Assembly: GCA_902797015.1 (NCBI GenBank)
Contig: CADBRG010000320.1
Location: 1 to 17,872 of the forward strand
DNA length: 17,872 nt
Source of the DNA: an uncultured Lachnospiraceae bacterium
Lineage (GTDB): Bacteria; Bacillota; Clostridia; Lachnospirales; Lachnospiraceae
Direction of reading: 5' to 3'
Shown: piece after piece, positions 1-7,447 of the stretch
How the letters are laid out: every line of letters begins with the position of its first letter
Position numbering within the stretch: the stretch's first letter is position 1
Notes under the pieces: generated by a model
What the model was told of the DNA's origin: nothing
What the model saw: only the letters and a program-made list of their open reading frames with translations
Database searches by the model: none
Program-made: the position numbers and the translations under genes

Positions 1-2
1 AA

Positions 3-137
3 CTGGTAGAGATGATCGGGATCTCACAGTTCGCCAATATATATCAGATGCGTATCATTCCGATCGCATATGCGGCGATCGCTGGCCTGGTGCTTTGCAT
101 CATCCGTAAAGTGGCAGGAAGACGACTTTTTGAGTAA
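3..137 (+). CDS. C-terminal end of an unidentified membrane protein (partial)
   Basis: The frame is open from the left edge and ends in TAA at 135-137, giving the last 44 residues of a protein that starts outside the window. The tail contains a hydrophobic stretch (IIPIAYAAIAGLVLCII) followed by basic residues (RKVAGRR), which looks like a final transmembrane helix with a cytoplasmic positively charged end. The next gene starts 12 bases after its stop, so the two are probably co-transcribed. There is too little sequence to name a family, and I do not recognise it. Confidence 0.6.
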   Translation: MVEMIGISQFANIYQMRIIPIAYAAIAGLVLCIIRKVAGRRLFE

Positions 138-149
138 TCGGGAGAATAT

Positions 150-1025
150 ATGCCGTTTACGTATGAAAAAACAGAAACAGAAGGAAATGCATTTGCACTT
201 GTGACGGGCTATGAGGGAGAAATCTCACGGCTCCGGATCCCGGATTCGATTGACGGACTTACGGTCATCGGCATCGGAAGCAATGCATTTTCCTGGCGAG
301 AAGACATCAAAGAGGCAATCCTTCCTGAGCAGCTTAGGGTGCTTAGGGGGTTTGCCTTTTACAATTCTGCGAATCTTCAAAGAATATCTCTTTATGACGG
401 GATCGAGGATTGTTATGACGGCGTGATCCGTCATTGTAAAAACCTTTCGGAAATCCATATTCATCTGAACCGGGGAAACTATGCCCTTGTGAAAGCACTG
501 CTCGGGGACAATGACCGGATGCTGCGTCTGGTTCTGGATACGGAGCGGGAGACGATTTGTCTGACGTTTCCGGAATATTTCAGTGATTATATCGAGGATA
601 CACGCGCAAGAGCTTTTCACACCAAGATCGAGGGCGCGGGATACCGGTACCGGGAATGCGTGACCGGCAGAGGGATCCTTTATCAGGAATACGATGAGAT
701 CTTTGTCAGAGCATCGTCCTACGACGGACCGTCTGCGGCGAGGATCGCTCTGGACCGTTTGATGTATCCGCATGAACTTACAGCGTATGCACAAAAAAAT
801 TATGAAGAGTATCTGCATGCAGAAATGGAAACGGTGCTCTCTGACCTGATCCGAAACAAGGAAGAAGATGTGATTACCTTTCTTGCAAAAAGAGATCTGA
901 TCGGAGAAAATGCACTTAAGAGCGGATTGCTCCTGGCTTCGGAACTGAAAGCGACGGCCATCAGTGCACGCCTGATGGAGGCGCAGAAAAAGATCCGTAA
1001 GCCTGCAGGCAGGTTTGAATTGTGA
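150..1025 (+). CDS. Leucine-rich-repeat (BspA-like LRR_5) cytoplasmic protein
   Basis: This 291-residue protein starts at an ATG preceded by GGGAG at about 140-144. Roughly residues 18-105 contain about three degenerate BspA-type leucine-rich repeats of the kind seen as 'LRIPDSIDGLTVIGIGSNAF', 'AILPEQLRVLRGFAFYN' and 'ISLYDGIEDCYDG', the LRR_5 pattern. The rest (about 110-291) lacks obvious repeats. Its last third is predicted to be helical and charged (ALDRLMYPHELTAYAQKNYEEYL onward), somewhat like a helical repeat scaffold. There is no signal peptide or membrane segment, so it should be cytoplasmic, unlike the surface BspA proteins. The gene lies just ahead of a VWA-like gene and a MoxR ATPase and probably shares their transcript. 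A protein-binding or adaptor role for that pair is inference. Confidence 0.8.
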   Translation: MPFTYEKTETEGNAFALVTGYEGEISRLRIPDSIDGLTVIGIGSNAFSWREDIKEAILPEQLRVLRGFAFYNSANLQRISLYDGIEDCYDGVIRHCKNLSEIHIHLNRGNYALVKALLGDNDRMLRLVLDTERETICLTFPEYFSDYIEDTRARAFHTKIEGAGYRYRECVTGRGILYQEYDEIFVRASSYDGPSAARIALDRLMYPHELTAYAQKNYEEYLHAEMETVLSDLIRNKEEDVITFLAKRDLIGENALKSGLLLASELKATAISARLMEAQKKIRKPAGRFEL

Positions 1026-1047
1026 GCGGATTTGGAGACAAAACATT

Positions 1048-2370
1048 ATGAAGCAAAGGCAGGAACTGGAAAAAATGGGAAACCGCATCCTTGATGCGTC
1101 CCGGACAGAGCTGTTTTTATCGATGCGTTTTCTGGGGCCGGCGCTGGACGGCCTGTCATTTGTGATGGACGTCTCGACCAGGAGCGTGGGAACGGATGGT
1201 ATTTCTTTGCGGTATCATCCCGACCATCTGTTCCGTACCTGGATGGCGCATCCTTACCGGGTCAACCGGGCGTATGTACATATGCTTTTGCATTGCCTCT
1301 TCCGTCATATGTATCATGCAAAGGAGTATGAGGATCCCGGACTGTGGAATCTTTGTTGTGACATTGCCGCAGAATCTGTATTGGACTCGATGGATTCGGA
1401 TGCAGTTCGTGTCTGTCCGTCCGACTTGCGGGAAAGCTGGTATCAAAAGCTTTCCAAAGAAGTATCTGTATTGACTGCAGAGAAACTGTACGCGTGGTTT
1501 TGTGAACAGAAGCAGGACTATTATGTAGAGGAACAGCTGCGCAGGGAGTTTTCGGTGGATGATCACAGTTTCTGGGAACGGCTGGAAGATGAAGAGGAAA
1601 AACCGCAGGAGAATCCTGACGGGCCGTCCGCAAATCCCGAAGATGACTGGAATGATAAAGCGAAGCGCCTGAAGGAAGATCTGGAGTCTGCCGGGACGGA
1701 AGCGGCAGACGAATATGGATCGCTTTCGCGCATTCTGCGGGTCGTTTACAGAAAGCGGACAGATTACCGGAAATGGCTGGAGCGGTTTTCCGTGTTGCGG
1801 GAAGAGACGAAGATTGATCCGGACTCATTTGACTATCATTTTTATTATTACGGACTCTCACTGTACGGCAATATGCCGCTGATTGAAGAAAATGAGTTTT
1901 GTGAGAGCAAAAAGGTAGAAACACTGGTATTGGCGATCGACACATCGGCATCGTGTCAGCCGGCGCTGGTGCAGGAATTTGTAAATGAGACGGTCTCCAT
2001 CCTGAAATCGGAGGAGAGTTTTTTTCGTTCAGTAGACATTTATATCGTGGAATGCGATAATCAGGTGCAGCGGTGCATACCGGTCAAACGACTGGATGAT
2101 ATCGCAGCGTGGCAGGAGCAGTTTCAGGTTTCCGGCGGATTCGGAACCGATTTCCGCCCGGTGTTTCAATGGGTGGAGGATATGCAGTGTAAGGGTGCGC
2201 TGCAGTCGTTAAAAGGGCTTTTGTATTTTACGGACGGGTATGGTACTTTTCCGGAAAAAGCAACACCGTACGAAACAGCATTTGTTTTCTGGGGCGACGG
2301 GGACAAAGAGGATGTGAAAGTGCCTGATTGGGCCCAGCGGCTGTATGTCGGTCCGGACTCAGACAGATAA
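1048..2370 (+). CDS. DUF2201/VWA-like metallopeptidase-fold protein
   Basis: I chose the ATG at 1048 (440 residues), with GGAG at 1033-1036. An in-frame TTG at 1015 would overlap the LRR gene and has no better site. The N-terminal half matches the layout of the putative metallopeptidase domain that accompanies VWA-like domains (COG3864/DUF2201). Where an HExxH-type motif is expected it reads H78-M-L-L-H82, with further His at 87 and 90, so the catalytic glutamate is absent. A charged, low-complexity linker spans about 175-225. The C-terminal VWA-like domain (about 288-440) keeps a metal-ion-dependent adhesion site: D298-T-S300-A-S302, T367 in GGFGTD, and D396 in YFTDG. The gene is followed 15 bases later by a MoxR-type ATPase, the usual partner of such VWA proteins. 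It probably binds a client or metal rather than cutting protein (inference). Confidence 0.85.
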   Translation: MKQRQELEKMGNRILDASRTELFLSMRFLGPALDGLSFVMDVSTRSVGTDGISLRYHPDHLFRTWMAHPYRVNRAYVHMLLHCLFRHMYHAKEYEDPGLWNLCCDIAAESVLDSMDSDAVRVCPSDLRESWYQKLSKEVSVLTAEKLYAWFCEQKQDYYVEEQLRREFSVDDHSFWERLEDEEEKPQENPDGPSANPEDDWNDKAKRLKEDLESAGTEAADEYGSLSRILRVVYRKRTDYRKWLERFSVLREETKIDPDSFDYHFYYYGLSLYGNMPLIEENEFCESKKVETLVLAIDTSASCQPALVQEFVNETVSILKSEESFFRSVDIYIVECDNQVQRCIPVKRLDDIAAWQEQFQVSGGFGTDFRPVFQWVEDMQCKGALQSLKGLLYFTDGYGTFPEKATPYETAFVFWGDGDKEDVKVPDWAQRLYVGPDSDR

Positions 2371-2385
2371 AGCAGGAGAAGAGTT

Positions 2386-3921
2386 ATGAACATCAAAGAA
2401 GCCAGACAGGAGATCATCAATACGGTAAAGGCGTATTTGAAAAAAGATGAAACAGGTGCGTATGTGATCCCGGTGGAAAAACAGCGGCCAATCCTTTTGA
2501 TGGGACCGCCCGGAATCGGAAAAACAGCGATCCTGGAACAGGCTGCGAATGCCTGCGGCATCAATCTGATTGCCTATACGATCACGCACCATACCAGACA
2601 GAGTGCGATCGGGCTCCCGTTTATCGCGACGCGTATGTACGACGGGAAAGAACGTTCCGTGACAGAATATACGATGAGTGAGATCATCGCCTCGATCTAT
2701 GACAGGATCGAACAGACAGGGATCAAAGAGGGGATTTTGTTCCTTGATGAGATCAACTGTGTTTCGGAGACGCTTGCGCCGACAATGCTTCAGTTCCTGC
2801 AGTATAAGACCTTTGGCGCACATCATCTGCCGGAAGGATTCCTGATCGTAACGGCAGGAAACCCGCCGGAATACAATAAGTCTGTACGGGATTTTGATAT
2901 CGTAACGCTTGACCGCGTGAAACGGATCGATATCCAGGAGGATTATCCTGCATGGAAAGAATATGCGTACCGGGCCGGCGTGCACGGCGCGATCATGGCT
3001 TATCTGGAGATCCGTAAAGAACACTTTTATTCGATCCGCACAGACCTTTCCGGGAAACATTTCGTGACAGCCAGAGGATGGGAGGATCTTTCGCGGATCC
3101 TTACCGTTTATGAAGATTTAGAGCTTCCGGTAACAAAGGGCCTGATCATTCAGTACCTGCAGGATGAGGAGATCGCGGCCAGCTTTTCGGTTTATTATGA
3201 TCTGTATCAGAAATACCGCGAGATCTATCATGTGGATGACATCATGGAAGGCACAGCATCGGTTGATGCCGATGTGCTGCGCCAGGCACCTTTTGATGAA
3301 AAGCTCAGCATGATCGGACTTTTGACAGACCGTCTGAATCAGGAGTGTCGTCTCTATGACAGAGAGAGAAGCGTGCAGGAAGCGGTTTTTGCAGTGCTTA
3401 AGCAAATCAAGGCAGCGGTTGCTGCAGGCAGGGATGCAGGAACAGAGGAAGAGACGACGCAGATTTTGGCGCTGCTTTCTTCTGAGATCGCTGACGGACG
3501 GGCGCTGTTTGAAAAACAAAAGGAAGCACATTTGCTGGACCGCGAGGAAGAAGGCGTCCGGAGACGTGTGCTGGCAGTATTGGAAGAACTTCTGCATGCC
3601 GTGTCATTGCGGGCGGCAGACAGAGAACCGGCAGATATGGTTTTCGTCGGGGAATGGTTTGCAAAACGGGAAGATGCCCGCCAGCAGAATATTGAATGGA
3701 CCGGGGCGCATCTGACCAATGCACTTGCGTTTCTTGCTTCGGTTTACGGAGAATCGCAGGAGATGGCATTGTTCCTGTCTGAACTGTCGGCCGGATACCA
3801 TACACTGAAATTTGTCAGTGAGTGTGGAAATGATGCCTATGACAAGTATCAGAGACTTCTGCTTACAAAAGACAGACGGCATGAAATCACGAGGGACCTG
3901 CAGTCGTTCCTTTCAATCTGA
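2386..3921 (+). CDS. MoxR-type AAA+ ATPase
   Basis: The 511-residue protein starts at an ATG with AGGAG at 2374-2378. The AAA+ module occupies about residues 30-260. Walker A is GPPGIGKT (40-47), Walker B is GILFLDEIN with D121-E122, and sensor 1 is the asparagine of TAGNP (N159). The length and the linked VWA gene fit the MoxR/RavA-like branch, whose members use ATP to remodel complexes together with a VWA protein. The remaining ~250 residues are mostly predicted helix with charged coiled-coil-like stretches (for example around EIADGRALFEKQKEAHLLDREEEG). No terminator is visible after it. The 70-base gap to the next gene is AT-rich and may hold a new promoter. The substrate is unknown. Confidence 0.88.
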   Translation: MNIKEARQEIINTVKAYLKKDETGAYVIPVEKQRPILLMGPPGIGKTAILEQAANACGINLIAYTITHHTRQSAIGLPFIATRMYDGKERSVTEYTMSEIIASIYDRIEQTGIKEGILFLDEINCVSETLAPTMLQFLQYKTFGAHHLPEGFLIVTAGNPPEYNKSVRDFDIVTLDRVKRIDIQEDYPAWKEYAYRAGVHGAIMAYLEIRKEHFYSIRTDLSGKHFVTARGWEDLSRILTVYEDLELPVTKGLIIQYLQDEEIAASFSVYYDLYQKYREIYHVDDIMEGTASVDADVLRQAPFDEKLSMIGLLTDRLNQECRLYDRERSVQEAVFAVLKQIKAAVAAGRDAGTEEETTQILALLSSEIADGRALFEKQKEAHLLDREEEGVRRRVLAVLEELLHAVSLRAADREPADMVFVGEWFAKREDARQQNIEWTGAHLTNALAFLASVYGESQEMALFLSELSAGYHTLKFVSECGNDAYDKYQRLLLTKDRRHEITRDLQSFLSI

Positions 3922-3933
3922 CCAAAACAAAAA

Positions 3934-3962
3934 TTCTTTTTTGAAAACACTTATGTTATGAT
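3934..3962 (+). promoter_or_regulatory. Weak candidate sigma-A promoter before the AMP-binding/reductase gene
   Basis: The 70-base gap is AT-rich. TATGAT at 3957-3962 is a good -10 box. The sequence 17 bases upstream, TTCTTT at 3934-3939, is a poor -35, while the better-looking TTGAAA (3941-3946) is only 10 bases away. The start codon lies about 30 bases downstream. This is a guess from composition. Confidence 0.3.
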
Positions 3963-3991
3963 AAATGCAAAAATAACCGAAAGGGAAACGC

Positions 3992-6718
3992 ATGTTTTTT
4001 GACATAGAGGAAAAATACGCAGAGCGCACGATGTTCATCACGGAGACGCATAAGCGCTACACATACCGGGATATTTATAAGCTGCAGGATCAGATGACAG
4101 ATAAGCTGATGCCGCGCAGCCTTGTTTTGATTCTCTGCAAAAACTGTGTACCGGCGATCGCGATGCATCTGGGACTGCTCCGCAAAAACATGGTGCCGAT
4201 CCTGATGGATGAACATGTAACGGCAGGCTTTTTAAGGGAGTTTATGGCAGCTTACCGCATTAATGCAGTATTTCTGCCGGAAAACAGGAAAACGGAGATC
4301 AGAGACGGTGAAGAGCTCTGGAGCGGGGAAGGCTATTGCCTGCTTGGAATCAGAAAGGCAGGCCCTGTCATGTCGCCGGAACTGGCAATGCTTGTGCCGG
4401 TCTCGGACCGGACGGGAAGCCTGATGATGGTCCGTTATTCCAAAGAAAATCTTCAGGCCGGGACGGAAAGCGCGGCCATGGTACAAAAGATCGTAGGCGG
4501 CGACCGGCTGATCACAAATCTGCCGTTTCATTTATCCTTCCCGCTGACCATACTGCACAGCTATATTCTGCGCGGGGCGCAGATCCTGCTCACGGAGCGC
4601 AGTGTGACGGAACGCGGATTCTGGCAGTTTTTTCATGATGAGGAAGCAACGGCACTTTGCGCATTCCCACATACCTGTCAGATGTTATGGAGGATGCACA
4701 TTGATAAAATGCACATACCGGGGCTTCGGACTTTGCTGATCTCCGGTGGCGCACTTCCGCCGGGATTACAAAAGAACTTCGCAGACTGGGCAGCGATCCG
4801 CGGCGTACGTCTTATGATTTTCTACGGAAAGACAGAAAGCTGCGGTTTTATGGCACACCTTGGCAGCAGAGATTGTCATAAGGTGATGGACTCGATCGGC
4901 AGACCGGATGCATTTGGCAGAATGGAGCGGATCGACAAATCCGGACATGTGATCAGGGACGGAAAGCAGACCGGAGAGATGGTCTTTTATGGAGAAAACG
5001 TTTCTCTTGGATATGCCGGAAACACCGCCGATCTCCTTCGGGGAGATGAAAATAAAGGTGTCCTGAAAACAGGTGATCTGGCCGTCTGCTCGGAACAGGG
5101 AAATTATTCTATCCGGGGAAGATCGGAGCGTTTTCTGAAAGTGACGGGAATCCGGATCGATCTGGATGAGCTGGAACGGTTGCTGAAGGACCGGTGGAAG
5201 CGGAATTTTGCCTGCGTCGGAACAGATGATCTGCTCGAGGTTTTTGAAGAGGCGCGTCCACAGGGAGTAAGTCCGGCCGGTGAGAACGAAACGGGAGATG
5301 ATCTGGTCTTTTTAGAGGTGGAAGAGAGCACAAAAGGCAGACGGGGACGCCGTGCAAGAAGAGGCGCGAGTCTGATCAGGGAAATCCCTTCGGAATTGCT
5401 GGAAGATAAAAATGAGGCGAAGGAGCAGGAGCAGCAGGTGGATTGGAAGACGTCGAATCCGACCATCTGGGCCTGGATCGCGAAACGTCTTGGCATTCCG
5501 AAGCATATGATCCGTTATACGGTTTGTGAAGAAATACCAAAAGAGGTTTTGAGTACAGGTTACGAAAAAGAGGAGAGGCACATGATTTACAAAACTTTTC
5601 AGGACATGGAACTGTCTGCACTGGGAATGGGCGCGATGCGGCTTCCGGTCATTGACGGGGATGACAGTAAGATTGACAAAGAAAAAACGCAGGAAATGGT
5701 GGATTATGCCATGGCAAGCGGCATCAATTACTATGATACCGCATGGGGATATCATGACGGGAATTCTGAGCTGGTAATGGGAGAAGCTTTGAAGAAATAT
5801 CCGCGTGAAAACTTCTATCTTGCCACGAAGTTCCCCGGCTATGATCTTTCCAATATGCCGAAGGTAAAAGAAATTTTTGCAAAACAGCTCGAAAAATGTC
5901 AGGTGGAGTATTTTGATTTCTATCTGGTGCACAATGTCTGTGAGCTGAACATCGATGCATACCTGGATGATGCGAAGTATGGCATTGTTTCTTATCTGAA
6001 AGAGATGAAGAAAGAAGGCAAGATCCGCCATCTTGGTTTTTCTGCACACGGCAGTGTAGAGGTTATGCGACGTTTCCTGGAAGCATACGGAGCAGATATG
6101 GAATTTTGTCAGATTCAGCTGAATTATCTTGACTATACCTTCCAGGATGCAAAGGGCAAGATTGAGCTGTTAAAAGAGTGGAACCTTCCGGTCTGGGTTA
6201 TGGAGCCGCTGCGCGGCGGACGCCTGGCGAAGTTAAATGATGAGGAGACGAAGCTGTTGGCATCTCTGCGTCCGGAAGAAACTGTTCCGGCGTGGGCATT
6301 CCGTTTCCTGCAGAGCATTCCGGAAGTGACGATGATCTTATCCGGTATGTCTGATTATGATCAGATGAAGGAGAACATCGCAACCTTTAATACAGATGCA
6401 CCGCTTTCTGAAAAGGAATGGAATGAAGTCCTTTCGATGGCAGACCGGATGCTTCAGACGAAGACGCTGCCGTGTACGGCGTGTCATTATTGTACCAGCC
6501 ATTGTCCGCAGGAACTGGATATCCCGTGGCTGATCGAGCTGTATAATGAACATGGTTTTACAGGTGGTGGATTCCTGGCACCGATGGCGCTTGCATCTGT
6601 GCCGAAGGACAAGAGACCGTCTGCATGCATCGGCTGCAGAAGTTGCGAAGCAGTCTGCCCGCAGCAGATTAAGATATCTGAGGCAATGGCAGATTTTACA
6701 GAGAAATTAAAGCAGTAA
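3992..6718 (+). CDS. Fused AMP-binding (adenylation) domain and ferredoxin-type aldo/keto reductase
   Basis: One open frame of 908 residues, starting at ATG 3992 (AAAGGG upstream). Residues 1-530 resemble an acyl-CoA synthetase/adenylation domain. YGKTE (278-282), TGD (360-362) and GRSERFLKVTGIR (about 376-388) are kept. The TSGTTGxPKG P-loop is degenerate (SDRTGSLMM, about 138-146). The terminal GK carrying the catalytic lysine reads STGY (521-524). A charged insert rich in Arg then Glu/Lys (about 446-482) splits the C-terminal subdomain. From M531 a full aldo/keto reductase of usual length (378 residues) follows. It has the Asp/Tyr/Lys/His tetrad in YYDTAWGYH, LATKF and LVHN, and two CxxCxxCxxxCP motifs (C828/831/834/838 and C879/882/885/889) for two [4Fe-4S] clusters. 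Adenylating activity is doubtful; the reductase looks intact. The two halves are normally separate proteins, so a lost stop codon or a sequence error is possible. Confidence 0.7.
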   Translation: MFFDIEEKYAERTMFITETHKRYTYRDIYKLQDQMTDKLMPRSLVLILCKNCVPAIAMHLGLLRKNMVPILMDEHVTAGFLREFMAAYRINAVFLPENRKTEIRDGEELWSGEGYCLLGIRKAGPVMSPELAMLVPVSDRTGSLMMVRYSKENLQAGTESAAMVQKIVGGDRLITNLPFHLSFPLTILHSYILRGAQILLTERSVTERGFWQFFHDEEATALCAFPHTCQMLWRMHIDKMHIPGLRTLLISGGALPPGLQKNFADWAAIRGVRLMIFYGKTESCGFMAHLGSRDCHKVMDSIGRPDAFGRMERIDKSGHVIRDGKQTGEMVFYGENVSLGYAGNTADLLRGDENKGVLKTGDLAVCSEQGNYSIRGRSERFLKVTGIRIDLDELERLLKDRWKRNFACVGTDDLLEVFEEARPQGVSPAGENETGDDLVFLEVEESTKGRRGRRARRGASLIREIPSELLEDKNEAKEQEQQVDWKTSNPTIWAWIAKRLGIPKHMIRYTVCEEIPKEVLSTGYEKEERHMIYKTFQDMELSALGMGAMRLPVIDGDDSKIDKEKTQEMVDYAMASGINYYDTAWGYHDGNSELVMGEALKKYPRENFYLATKFPGYDLSNMPKVKEIFAKQLEKCQVEYFDFYLVHNVCELNIDAYLDDAKYGIVSYLKEMKKEGKIRHLGFSAHGSVEVMRRFLEAYGADMEFCQIQLNYLDYTFQDAKGKIELLKEWNLPVWVMEPLRGGRLAKLNDEETKLLASLRPEETVPAWAFRFLQSIPEVTMILSGMSDYDQMKENIATFNTDAPLSEKEWNEVLSMADRMLQTKTLPCTACHYCTSHCPQELDIPWLIELYNEHGFTGGGFLAPMALASVPKDKRPSACIGCRSCEAVCPQQIKISEAMADFTEKLKQ
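5582..6718 (+). CDS. Aldo/keto reductase with two [4Fe-4S] motifs, possible internal start within the fused frame
   Basis: This is the reductase half read as its own 378-residue protein. The ATG at 5582 has an almost ideal AGGAG at 5571-5575, six bases upstream. The protein then begins MIYKTFQDMELSALGMGAMRLP, the natural N-terminus of the COG1453-type aldo/keto reductases. The family uses a TIM barrel and NAD(P)H to reduce carbonyl compounds. This branch adds a C-terminal bacterial-ferredoxin-like domain of two CxxCxxCxxxCP motifs, suggesting electron exchange through iron-sulfur clusters. The substrate is unknown. Because the upstream frame runs in without a stop, the reductase may be made both as a fusion and alone. 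The sequence cannot tell which dominates. Confidence 0.6.
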   Translation: MIYKTFQDMELSALGMGAMRLPVIDGDDSKIDKEKTQEMVDYAMASGINYYDTAWGYHDGNSELVMGEALKKYPRENFYLATKFPGYDLSNMPKVKEIFAKQLEKCQVEYFDFYLVHNVCELNIDAYLDDAKYGIVSYLKEMKKEGKIRHLGFSAHGSVEVMRRFLEAYGADMEFCQIQLNYLDYTFQDAKGKIELLKEWNLPVWVMEPLRGGRLAKLNDEETKLLASLRPEETVPAWAFRFLQSIPEVTMILSGMSDYDQMKENIATFNTDAPLSEKEWNEVLSMADRMLQTKTLPCTACHYCTSHCPQELDIPWLIELYNEHGFTGGGFLAPMALASVPKDKRPSACIGCRSCEAVCPQQIKISEAMADFTEKLKQ

Positions 6719-6766
6719 TACAGATCCTTTCGGAGATGTCTTTCAAGGTTTTAAGGAGAGACGATC

Positions 6767-7447
6767 ATGCGTTTGTTATTGGTAGAAGATGAAAAATCTC
6801 TGGCGTGTGCGCTGGAAACGATCCTGACAGATAAAGGATGTCTGGTGGATACAGTTTATGACGGAAAAGATGCGTTGAAAGCTGCTCTGTCAGGCGGGTA
6901 CGATGCGATCGTTCTGGATCTGATGATCCCGAAAGAGGATGGGTTTACCGTCCTGAAAAAGATCAGAAAGAGCGGAGATGTGACGCCGATTCTGATCCTG
7001 AGTGCAAAAGCAGAAGTAGAAGACAGAATCCAGGGCCTGGATTTTGGCGCGGATGATTATCTGACAAAGCCGTTTGATCCGCAGGAACTCTGGGCAAGGA
7101 TCCGTGCGATGACAAGAAGACAGGCGAGACTTCCCGATTCCATTCTTTCTGTCGGGAACACGGTGTTGAATCGTTCAACACACGAGCTGTCATCGAAGCA
7201 TGGGAATCATATCCTGTCAAACAAGGAATACCGGATGATGGAGCTTTTAATGGTACAGCCAACGCGTATGGTGACATTAGAGCGTCTCAGGGAGATTGTC
7301 TGGACCGGAGAAGAGAGTGTGGATTCGAGTGTGATCTGGACCTATATTTCTTATCTGAGAAAGAAGTTGAAAGCGCTGGATTCGAATATATCGATCGTTG
7401 CGATCCGCAACACAGGATACTCGCTGGAGGTCGTAGATGACGCGTAA
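6767..7447 (+). CDS. OmpR/PhoB-family response regulator
   Basis: The 226-residue protein starts at ATG 6767 after AAGGAG. The receiver domain (about 1-118) has the acidic pair E7-D8, phospho-acceptor D51 in LDLMIP, S79 and K101 in the TKPFDP motif. The C-terminal winged-helix DNA-binding domain (about 128-224) has the usual OmpR features (LSNKEYRMMELLM, SVIWTYISYLRKKL, IRNTGYSLE). It should bind DNA in the cytoplasm after phosphorylation by the kinase encoded directly downstream, whose start codon overlaps this gene by 11 bases. Its target genes are not visible. The neighbouring reductase and cys genes are candidates by position only. Confidence 0.95.
   Translation: MRLLLVEDEKSLACALETILTDKGCLVDTVYDGKDALKAALSGGYDAIVLDLMIPKEDGFTVLKKIRKSGDVTPILILSAKAEVEDRIQGLDFGADDYLTKPFDPQELWARIRAMTRRQARLPDSILSVGNTVLNRSTHELSSKHGNHILSNKEYRMMELLMVQPTRMVTLERLREIVWTGEESVDSSVIWTYISYLRKKLKALDSNISIVAIRNTGYSLEVVDDA

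Noticed and set aside
1015..1047. Upstream TTG start for the VWA-like protein
   Set aside because: It overlaps the end of the LRR gene, adds eleven residues without family support, and the ATG at 1048 has its own GGAG site.
225..1088. Long open frame on the - strand (287 codons) opposite the LRR gene
   Set aside because: It lies wholly opposite a gene with recognisable LRR repeats and a good ribosome binding site, and its translation has no recognisable domain.
5312..6049. Long open frame on the - strand (245 codons) opposite the adenylation/reductase junction
   Set aside because: The + strand encodes a conserved reductase here; the antisense product has no recognisable motif.
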